This document shows, in pieces, positions 1 through 10,700 of a stretch of DNA of 30,141 bases (the first letter of the stretch is position 1; each line of letters opens with the position of its first letter). The stretch spans positions 473,904-504,044 of the forward strand of contig NW_019775536.1 in the NCBI RefSeq assembly GCF_001039355.2. Reading direction: 5' to 3'. The notes below the pieces were generated by a model that saw only the letters and a program-made list of their open reading frames with translations, ran no database searches and was not told where the DNA came from. The DNA comes from Lingula anatina (lineage: Eukaryota; Brachiopoda; Lingulata; Lingulida; Lingulidae). Made by a program: the position numbers and the translations under genes.

Positions 1-144
1 TGGTGGCCAAGTCTAGCATTACAACTAGGCAGACGATAGCGACGATCAACAAAATTGCAAAACTCCCAAATATTTCAGCTCTAGGTGCTTCTCTCGGCGG
101 TTCTCCTCGTTGCTTGGAAGACAACGGCATTTCCAGCCGAGCAG
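1..144 (-). CDS. Partial second copy of receptor exon 11 (allelic)
   Basis: This matches 2581-2724 with a single difference in the exon (near position 23), which is synonymous. The exon runs off the left edge. The intron side follows to 165, where a transposon end begins. Near-identity and a silent change fit the second haplotype better than a decayed duplicate. Confidence 0.75.
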
Positions 145-165
145 CTAGAAATAAAAAGTAACAAT

Positions 166-569
166 GGGGAATACCAGCCCGCTTGGCGCCAGGTGTCGCT
201 AGTGTGAATTCAGTCCTTCCTAGGTCGCCATGTTGGATATTGTATACGTTGGACTGTGGTACTGGCCTTAATAAACATGCCTCAGTATTGTTGTGTACCT
301 GAATATCAAAGTCGGCAAGGTGGGCATAATTTTCTTGAGGATTCAGGGCTTTGTTTGAAGTGAAGGGTTGCCCATGTCAACACACCTTCCGTGTTAAAGG
401 GTCAGTTACAACTTGACCCAGGAACAGTAATTAGGCCCCTAAAGATAGACGAGTTGCCTCAAAAAGAATACACGTAAAAAGGTTAATTGATCTTGGCAAA
501 ACTTATAAAGTTTTGGAAAGAGAGCTCCATAGCAAGAAAGTGCCCCTAGGAAGTATGATTTAGCAAAGT
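166..569. mobile_element. Left part of a DNA transposon (AT target duplication)
   Basis: The element starts at the terminal sequence GGGGAATACC (166-175) and carries a CGCTAG motif about 30 bp in. Its inverted partner is at 3333-3385. The empty site is seen at 2741-2752, where AACAATTAAAC is uninterrupted. With the element present, AT occurs on both sides (164-165 and 3386-3387), which implies a 2-bp AT duplication. Alternatively the element ends in T/A with no duplication. Confidence 0.7.
277..477 (+). pseudogene. Decayed THAP-type transposase N-terminus
   Basis: ATG at 277 gives MPQYCCVPEYQSRQGGHNFL, matching the start of THAP zinc-finger domains (Cys-x-Val-Pro-x-Cys, then Gly-Gly-His-x-Phe). 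The second zinc Cys is Tyr. A TGA at 361 sits where THAP domains have an invariant Trp. The frame stays open to 475-477, and a shifted frame then continues with a charged, coiled-coil-like segment to ~562. It is dead as read, and it identifies the host element as a THAP-bearing DNA transposon. Confidence 0.6.
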
Positions 570-570
570 N
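570..570. other. Single-N assembly join
   Basis: A lone N separates transposon sequence (left) from sequence belonging to the allelic contig (right). See the matching N at 3332. Confidence 0.7.
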
Positions 571-2498
571 TCCCAGGGGGGGCAGCTGCCCCCCCTGCCC
601 CCCCGGAGGCTACGGCCCTGGTAACGAATGTCCTAGGACATCCATTTCTAGAAACGCTAGACCTTGGACTTGCAATCCCAGGACTTAGTGTCCGGTCAGA
701 CTTGCGTTACTAGGACTACCATTCCGTTCACACCTGTTACGACTTTATATTTCTTTTCGGTGACTTATATACTTTCACGCTAATGCATAAGTCACAGCTT
801 TTTGTATTTTTTAATTCATTTCATCTCAGTATCTCATCCCATTCTATCTCTTCTCTCCACAACCTCCATACTTTGTTTTACTTCCTCCCTTTCCCAATCT
901 GTTCCATGTGGGAGAATGTGTTCAACACGAGGCTCACTATATCAATCAACCCTCGTATATGCAGACTCGGTCAAAGTGTTAAGACGACCAAAGAGTTGTA
1001 TAAGGTAAGAAACATATAACAGACAATGTTTCTGATATTAATTATACCATTTGACATTTATTAAAACGGATGAAAGAGGTTCTAAGCTATGGCCATATGC
1101 AAAAACAAAAACTGCAGTCAAAGGTACCATTTTTATGAACGGAAAAGATATTTATTGTTGTGAAACGCACACCGTCATCTTCAATACGTCACGATCATCA
1201 ACCTATGTGTACAGAACCTTCCATGACTGGTTTTATTAAAACGGTTCAGTTTCTTCACTCCACACGTGACAAAGAAAGACATGAGACTGTGAAACAAAAT
1301 CCAGATACTGATATCTCTCCATTTATTATTTTATTTGGCGAAATGATAATGGCAGAATAATTATCGTTAATATTAGTAAATTGCGACAAATATGACGGTT
1401 TTTAAGTCAGATGGATGCCATCATAATATATTATAATATAATGAATACACTCCTAACTGAAATTTAACGAGTAAATATTAAAATAATTTTCAAAATATGA
1501 TATTGATAAATTGATATTTCTGGACCCTGACATAAGAAGTAAGATAGCAATACTTAACATTGACCGTGAGAAACACATATTCCATAACACATTGTAGCAT
1601 TGAAGCATGTATTTTTTAAACTTCGTTTAACTTAAAAGAAGACACGGGATTTTTTGTCATTGCTGAAGGCGGTCTATTCTTTGTTCAGCTCACTGTCAAA
1701 CTGTTCACCTTTTTGACTGTGGAGAGAGAGAGAGAGAGAGAGAGATTTATATTGATTTTTTGCATGTATATATTCATATCTATTTATCTATTTCGTTTAT
1801 CAATTCATTTGGAAGCATCTTCTCTGTGATGAGTTCTGCCAAGTAATTAAAACGCTGCACTGCAAAATACGGGTATTGTGACGTCAACATGCCACAAACT
1901 GAACCGCACACAAACGCTTTGCCATCAGACAAAGACAAGCCACGACAAGGATGGAAAAAGTCGCCAGTTATGTTAAGTTTAGCGGATCCAGGATTTTTTT
2001 AACGCAACAGAGGGAGGGGGGCGCCATGTCCTCAATTATTTCTTGAAATTGGCAAAATTTTTCTATTTCTTGTGTAAAAATGCACGTTTGACCATATCGA
2101 AAAGTGTTTCTCTTCGATGGCAAGCTATGCACCTTGAATCACCCGACATTCGTTACAAGACAAATATGAAATAAGTAAAAATTGACTTCAGCTCATCGAC
2201 TCGGTTAACAAACTAACCAAACTAGTCCTTAGCGTGTCAGCGCAGAACATACTGATTAATTGCGTGAGTCACATTGCTGGAATCCATTATATTAATTCTT
2301 CCACAGATTTCAGAAGATAATGTTTTTAATCCGCGCGCTATTGTACATATACATTTTACGTCTCTCAAGGATGCAGCAAAGATGAAGGTATAACCGACTA
2401 ATTTTCACACCTTTCACACCTAATACTGGAATCCTTTAATGCGTGTGAGATCTCGCGAAAAGTTTACATCGTTGTAAAAATCAATAAATCAATAAACA
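571..2498. other. Gene-free sequence 3' of the receptor (allelic contig)
   Basis: I see no convincing exon. It holds a GC-rich G/C run (574-605), a (GA)n tract at 1722-1745 and AT-rich unique sequence. The short ORFs lack codon bias or motifs. Its left-hand counterpart in the other haplotype would lie beyond the window edge. Confidence 0.6.
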
Positions 2499-2725
2499 TC
2501 ACATATACAGTGACTTTCTTGATCTCCTCTTCTTCATGCAAATCTTGATATTCCGTCTCATTGTCTTCAGCTGTCTGCCAATGGTGGCCAAGTCTAGCAT
2601 TACTACTAGGCAGACGATAGCGACGATCAACAAAATTGCAAAACTCCCAAATATTTCAGCTCTAGGTGCTTCTCTCGGCGGTTCTCCTCGTTGCTTGGAA
2701 GACAACGGCATTTCCAGCCGAGCAG
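2499..2725 (-). CDS. Receptor exon 11: membrane helix, cytoplasmic tail and stop
   Basis: After a tttctag acceptor it encodes 75 codons including a TGA stop. A Pro/Glu/Arg-rich juxtamembrane segment precedes the helix IFGSFAILLIVAIVCLVVML. The tail of about 30 residues is strongly basic (TMRRNIKICMKKRRSRKS) and ends LYM. No ITAM, ITIM or other signalling motif is evident, so signalling may need a partner chain. Confidence 0.8.
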
Positions 2726-5700
2726 CTAGAAATACAAAGTAACAATTAAACACAGTGAATCTGACAGTAACAGGCAGAATGCGTGTAGGTCTCTGCTGTA
2801 TCGGATTTGCCCTTAACTTTAAGGATTTTATAAGTTGATTTATATTTCTTTCTCTATACAGCAGGTAAACGGATTCATCTTAGGGTGACCAACACCTCAG
2901 TAGTCTTTATAGAACAAATCCTGAAATTGTCTTGTCTAAAACAAAACATGTACTGATAAAGCTTATCTGGTGGGAGTTTTAATGAACGCATTCCCAGCAC
3001 ACTTGTGACGGTTTAAATCAGCCCAGCCCGCCGTGCATATACTATTTTTCAATCTTAACAGGTACTCTCACGGGAAGCCCCTTGCCTGGCTGACAGTAAT
3101 GGTGGGGTGTGGGGTGGGGTAACCGAGGGCAGTGGTGGGGCTGGGCTAATAGAGGCCCCTCCCCCCTTATGAATACGCCCCAAATGTTCACCCGAGCAAA
3201 AAGGCGGTAAAATCGCCAAATTTCGTCAAAAATGTTTGAACAAATTTCATTGCGAGATAAAAGCAGCCTGTGGGCCAATGAATATTTGGTTTGTCCTGAG
3301 ACATCCAAACTTACAACTGCATCCGATTAGANCTGCTTTCACCCCCACGCCATCTAGCGGCAGACCCTTAAAGCGGGTATTCCCCATTAAACAGTGAGTC
3401 TGACAGTTACAGGCAGAATGCGCGTAGGTTTCTCCTGTATCGGATTTGCCCTTAACTTTAAGGATTTTATAAGTTGATTTATATTTCTTTCTCTATACAG
3501 CAGGTAAACGGATTCATCTTAGGGTGACCAACACCTCAGTAGTCTTTATAGAACAAATCCTGATACTGTCTTGTCTAAATCAAAACATGTACTGATAAAG
3601 CTTATCTGGTGTCTTAATGAACGCATTCCCAGCACACTTGTGACGGTTTAAATCAGCCCAGCCCGCCGTGCATATACTATTTTTCAATCTTAACAGGTAC
3701 TCTCACGGGAAGCCCCTTGCCTGGCTGACAGTAATGGTGGGGCAGTGGTGGGGCTGGGGTGGGGCAGAGGGCAGTGGTGGGGCTGGGCTAATAGAGGCCC
3801 CTCCCCCCCTTATGAATACGTCCCAAATGTTCACCAGAGCAAAAAGGCGGTAAAATCGCCAAATTTCGTCAAAATTGTTGGAACAAATTTCACTTCGAGA
3901 TAAAAGCAGCCTGTGGGCCAATGAATATTTGGTTTGTCCTGAGACATAGAAACTTACAACTGCATCCGATTAGATCCGGTACCCAGGATCCAGTGGGGGA
4001 ACACTTGGAGCTTCTCGTGGTCCCTCCATCCGGGAACACGGTCCCGTTGGTGCACGAGTACTCTATCCAGCTGTTATATGTGGTGCTCTCCGCGTTATCC
4101 ATCTGAATATTATCCACGTTATACAGCAGGCACTCAACGACTGAAAATAGGTAAAATATCTATATTATGTACCAAATAAATTAAATGACAAAGAGATAAG
4201 ATTCTATTCATAAGATAATGAGTGTTCAAAATATAATTTATTTTTATGGCCCAGGAACGATTATTTGGACTTAAGATATGCAAATGTATACATCACAGTG
4301 ACGGTGAAAATACTTCATTAATGAAAAAAAGGCTTAATTACATGCGCCTGTTCCAATAATGTCATTACTTTATCTTAAGTTTTAACAGGTAAAATCACTG
4401 TAATCTTTGAATAAAAACAAATGTGAAAAACAATCGACAAAACCATACAATGTGCCCCTTAAAACTACGGCTCTAAAAGGAAACATTACTTTTGCAACTC
4501 GAAATTGAGATATAGCTCCATGTTCCATTACTCAGGCACACGATCTCGAGAGTTTCACCGCCACTTGTGGTGTAGCCCGTATTGCACATGTAATTGACCA
4601 CCGACCCCACTGCCGTTATGTTTGCCGGCATCCCTGAAGCATTGTCAACGCTCGGCGCGCCAGGACAGTCTGTGACGTCAGGACAGCCTGTGACGTCACC
4701 CACTGATGACGTACCGGGGATACAATCGGTTCCAGTGTCGAGAAAACTTGACGATATTAACGCGTTGCTTGAGTCTAGGCTTATTTTTTCTGTCCCAAAT
4801 ATGGCTGGCAGAGTTTGTTTTTCTGAAGTCAAGTATTCGGTTGGCATTAGCGTAGAGGAGGCCTTAACTGTTGAATGTTTAGGAGAGGACCCTTCTCCCG
4901 ACGTGCCGGACGCCGAGGACGCCGAGGCCGCCAGACCAGCAGTGAACGTTTTCCCTGATGACCATCTTGTTGCCGTGGACACAGTATTGACAACCGATGA
5001 CGTAATTTGCCCCAAAGAAATCGATGACCATCTTGTTGCCGTGGAAACAGTATTGACCACCGATGACGTAATTTGCCCCACAGGAATCGACAGAAGAGAT
5101 GTTTCTGTTGCTTTCTTTTTATCAGGGCCAGAAGACGTCAAAATAGGGTTCGTGGAAGAGGAGACACTATTTTCACCAGAAATAGAAGACGTCAAAGCAG
5201 GGTCTGTGGAAATTCCGTCACCTTTGTCACCAGAGACTGAAGACATCAAAGTAGGGCCTGTAGAAGGGACGCCACTTTTTGCACCAAATATAGAAGACGT
5301 CAAAGTAGAGCCTGTGGAAGGGACGTCACTATTTTCACAGCTGACCACTACTTCAGAGTGCGCTGAACCACTGTATACAACTTGTACAGGACTATCTGTT
5401 GTCGCCATAACTACTTTTGACGGTGTCATGACAATTAAGTCGCTGCTAGACAGGACCTCTGAAGATGTAACACCGATAGGCACTGGTAAAACGCTCAAAG
5501 ACTTGTACTGGCTTAAGGAAGCGGATTCTGTGCTTTGTAGAGTGGATTTCGGCGAGGACCACGTGGTTTCTGGCGAGGACCACGTGGTTTCTGGCGAAGA
5601 CCACGTGGTTTCTGGCGAGGACAAGGACGGATACTGACTTGGCGAGGTGGTCCCGTAGCTGGTTGTGGACGTGGAGGTAGAGGAATAAATATGTCCTGCT

Positions 5701-7696
5701 GTGAAAGATAAATCACAAAAATCAATAAATAAAATCCACGTGCAAATACACAAATCGATTCTAAAACTGAATTCGGAATTGAGAAAAAAGGAAATACTCG
5801 GTGTTTGAAAATGTTTATTGAGAGAGAAATAGACAGATGTATGTTTAGGCTATTCAGGTTCAGCCCAAGTAGGATCCCCTATTAACCAAAACAACATACA
5901 ATTGTGTACCAGAATATGCGATTATGGATATGTATTGGCGGTGGAGGTGTGCTTACAATCCTCCACTATAGGGCCACAGATTAATAAATTCTTTACCAGA
6001 TATTTGCAAATATGTCTTTGGCTAATACATGCCATTTTTCTCAACTGTAAGTGGTCAGAGAGAATTTGTGCATGGAAATAACTTCATCACTCTGGCCTCT
6101 AGTATAGAGTATGTGCTTACCAATTCTGTACTCAAACATAAATCCTCTCCCATTGACATTTATGTCCGTGTGAAAGATAATCCACAGTGTGTTCGCCTTT
6201 GCAACGTCAGGGGCGCTAGTGCCGCATGTCCTCTCCAAGACAGGACCATCCACAGCGTTTTCTCTGATCTAAAACATAGAAATTGTTTCAGAACATGATA
6301 AATATCAAGCGAACAAGTAAACCATGTACAGTTAGACACCCCGTAAATAAGACAGAAGTTTGTGTGGTTTAAGAGTAATCAAAATGCTATTTCATGTCAT
6401 TGCTCTAACTGAAATATTTTTTTATAAAAACAAAACACAAGGTTTTTTTGTGATAGTTTTTCTCGACAATGCAGGACAAATATACCATGCATAATGTTTC
6501 CTTTTGCCTATCATGATTTTTCTGCGAAAAAGAGACCCCACAGATAAACACAAGGCCATGTATATCATCTTACCCTTTATTGTCACTATTGTATCTTTGG
6601 TTGAAAACCCACCTCAACGTAGTCGTAATTGCAAGCAGAATGATACTCCAGGTAAAAATCCAAGAACTCCACCTCCACCTCCTCGCTTCCACTGGCATAG
6701 AACTGGAAAACGCACAGCTCGTTGTCCTCATAGTTTGACGGATAGTTTCGTGACTTAATGATACCATGACCAGCGTGGTAAGTCCCCCCGCAAGCTTAAA
6801 TACAAAAATCTAATGATAAATAAATAAATAAATAAATAAATAAAACCAAAATAGCGGGGCATTAACTGATTATTGACTTTTAAATTGTCCATATTTTTGT
6901 TGGGTGTTTGATGTGCGCTTTTGCAAACACGTGATGTTTGGACCACGTGATTACCTCCTTTTATAGACCACGTGTTTAGAATGTTGTTGAATCGTTATAA
7001 GGTACATCACGGGAAATAATCGCATTTAATAAAAGTTTATTCATATGTCACCGGTTATGCAAGTCAAAAATCTTGAAAATCAGGTGTTAATGCTTTCGTT
7101 TCACGAAGGACGAAGAATAAATAGCCGCATTCACGTGTCACGAGAGTGAAGTGCTTCAAGGATCACACTTAGTAATAAAAGCGATTCATGCATCTAGGGA
7201 CATAAAAAGTGGCTTTCACGGGTAACGAAAAACCCAACATCACATTTTCATCATATGGCTCGAACTAAGTGAATAGTTACAAGCAGCTTAACTACATGTG
7301 CAAAGCAATTTTTATGTCAAAAGGACGCAGCATTTTATTGGAGACAAGGTCTTATACATGATCTACAAAAACTTTATCCATTGCCAATTACGTTGTCTCT
7401 TTTATTCATGACCTGTTTTTAATGTAACAACTCACCTTCTTCAGAACGAAGAGTACCTGCGAATCCTTTATAATTGTAATAGCTGTTAGTTTGAAATTTC
7501 AACCTGAACCCCGTGGAACTTAGAAGAGAAAGCCCGTGTTGGGTTCCACACGCCATGTGGAGAACAGGCAGTCCGTATACAAGGTCGTCTGCCTGATAAC
7601 GAAGATACGAAAAAGTATGTTTTAATCAAAAACTGACTAAAACGTTAAAATGATTCGGTATCCACTCTATCAGTGTCAGCACTGGCATGCACAACG

Positions 7697-7727
<31 letters not shown>

Positions 7728-10700
7728 TGACACCTACATGTGCCATACATTTTGGTGCCTTCAAGTGACACCAACATTAAACATATGCCATACATTTAGG
7801 TGCCTCCAAACTAGTATGGGTACAATAAATTGAATGGAAGTGATACTGGTACGTGTCATTGGAGCATTCTTCACATGTAGTACATGTATGGCATACCCCA
7901 AATAACTACAAGACGAGAGACAGTTGCCCTGTTGCACAGCATTTGGAAAAGTAGGACGGAAATGTCCTTCTCATTAACAGGAGCATACAACTGAAAACTA
8001 GAGAAGGGAAACTGTCTCTTGAAACTGATTTCAGAAAACTCCCAAAATGTCACGGTTCTGCTCATTCAAACTGCAAAGCATCTGTCACTAGTAAAATAAC
8101 TGTACTCATCGGTGTGAGTATTAAACCACAGTTTATAGTGCCAGTGCATGGAAATCAAGAAAAAACGTGGTCCTTACACCTCGTATAAACCTACCGAAAG
8201 CCGGTCATAACAGCCGGAACTGGAGCCCTGGACGGTGAAGGTGGTGAAGACTAACCGCAGAGCAGAGCCGTTCCCCAAAGGCTCAATCACATACCAGCAG
8301 TCAGCGTTGGATGGGTAGGAACTGGGGTAGTTAGGTGACGTCACTGTCTCAGAATAGTCAGATATGTAGCGGTCGCAATCGCCTGAAATATTGTTTTAGT
8401 CACTGCATGATTGTGATAGTTGTGTCTTTCTTATATGTACCACTTGATACTAATTGTGTTAGTTTTGCTGCCATTGCCACTTAATACTGATTGTGTAAGT
8501 TGTGCCGTTATTGCCTCTTAATACTGATTGGGTTAGTTATGCTGCTAATGCCACTTGATAATGGTTGTGTTAGTTTTGCTGCTATTGTCACTTGATACTG
8601 AAAGTGTTAGTTGTCCTGTTATTGTTACTTTATATTGCGGATATGCGCACGATGAGAACTTTGACTGCACCTCGTGCTAGAACTAGCATAGACAGCCAAC
8701 GATGTTATCATGTAACATTATAGGTGAATAAACTGTCATTTTCATTACTTCTCGTATTGCTTTTAGACCATTTTCATTAAGTGTAGTGGTTTTCTGTTTT
8801 GCACCGTTTCTAGAAATCGACAACTTAATGGCCTGTAAGAGAATCGCCTTATCGGAGCCCCTGCATTCTACTCTGCCAGTTAGCCGAGTGTATTTTGATT
8901 GGTGCATTGGTGATTGTGAAAGAAAGTAAAACCTGCGAAGCGTAATAACACGTAAGGGCCAGCAAATTTAGTGCGGCAGAAAACTTTCTCGCTCATTGGG
9001 GAAAGCATTGGCGAAAGGTAGTACCTAAAACGTCTTTTACGCTGGACGGCGTCCTTTGTCCGCCCACGAAACTGGCATAGCTGTGGTCGTAGAAAGGAAG
9101 AAGGCACAAGCATCGCTTTGGTTGCAGAATGAATGCTCAATGATCGACCAGTTGTCGGCACATAAAGTATCTTTGGCTCTATTCCCATAGATTTTAGATC
9201 GATCTATCCCCGCGGGGAGTCTCACTAGATTACTTTCAGATAATCCGACTTAAATGTCCGTCCCGCCTACTACAAGCTGTAAGGGGATAATTAACTTTCG
9301 TGTCCGCCCGGCTGACAGCTATATAGCGTGAACCCCCAGGGAGTTAGGTCGATCTAAAGTAGGTCGATCTAATCTATGGAAATGGGGTGTTTCTTTCCTC
9401 TCAAACGGGGCCGTACTACGTACGGGGCGCAGAAAGGACGCCGTCCAGTGTAAAGGGGGCTTAAATCATATAGTGCCTTTTCTTGGCGGAAAAGAAAAGG
9501 TTAATTTTCATAACGTTTATTGGGAAAAGTATTAAAAATGCGATCAAAATTTGCTTCTAATATTTATGAGCATTCCGTTTTAATGATATACCAATTTTTT
9601 CTTTGTGTGCAATGTTGCACGCCATCTGTCAATCTATTGATTGAAATGCGTCCATTAATTCTACAGTTTGATGTCTCTTAATGCCCATTAGAGGACAATT
9701 CAGCATTATTAGATAAACTTTTCAACTTCCCTCTTCACAGATGGAGTGAATGCTGTATACATATCTAAGGGACAGGTAACCCAGGACGTCAAGTCGGAAG
9801 TATTTGCTGTGTGCATTAGGTATTTACTGAGGAAGACGAAGGGGTGGGAACCTACATTGCGGCCGTTACTTGAAATCGGTGCTTGGTTCCGGTCTAAACA
9901 AAGAGAATAAGCAACAGCCTTCATGTACCTGTACACGGAATTAATGCTCAATACATACATGTACTGCAATATATAACAGGGTTTACATCAGTTAATAAAC
10001 GTCGCGCGTCCCTGTAGTTATATTGACACTAACCACAGAAATAAATAAAAAGTGTCCTATATGCCATCAATTATATTGAGTCTAAACTTGTGCCGTTGCC
10101 ATAAAGTAATGTAAGTGCTCCAATTTTGCAATTATAAAATCGATACGGCGGGTCGAATTTTGTTTCAGATGTCCGGTCAAATATGAAAAAGAATGGACCC
10201 AGTTTTTCAACAATGACAAATGAACGTTACTTTGGCTATTAGTTAAGTTTTAAGTCGATCTTATATTTGTATCTCCCAGTTAATTCATCCATTGTTTTCA
10301 TATGATTGGTTAATGTGTGCGATTAATGTTCATACAATTTATACACGATTTCAATGGCGGAGTAAGTTTTGGTGTGTGTGTGGGGGGGGGGGGGATTCTT
10401 CACATTGCTGCACATCGGGAGATATTTTGATTAAAAAATAACCGACAAGGATAATTTCTACCATTGTGCCCAGCTATAGGGATTGAAAGGCTGCATGGCG
10501 TTCTGTCCATTCACTGATTATAATCTCTCTCTCTCTCTCTGTGTTTGTGTGGGTGGGTGTGTTTGTTTGTGTAGGCGGGGCGGTGGCGGGGGGTAAAGAA
10601 GGAGAAACGTGTGCCACTGCCCCATCACCCACTCGTAGATCCTCTATTGGTTTTTTAAAAGTATACTTAAAAGTATTTCCATTTATACACGTAGAAACCA

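Noticed and set aside
3042-3921. Two similar minus-strand ORFs (3042-3308 and 3703-3921) that could suggest a duplicated gene
   Set aside because: They lie in receptor intron 10 and its allelic copy, and are built on the G-rich tract. No splice or domain support.
4594-5637. 347-codon open frame on the plus strand opposite receptor exon 9
   Set aside because: It is the antisense of a Ser/Thr-rich repeat exon whose codons rarely give stops in reverse. It has no domain, no splice support and an acidic low-complexity product, while the minus strand has a full gene with matching phases.
8683-9225. Several 62-102 codon ORFs near 8.7-9.2 kb
   Set aside because: They overlap intron sequence and MITE A, with no motif or codon bias.
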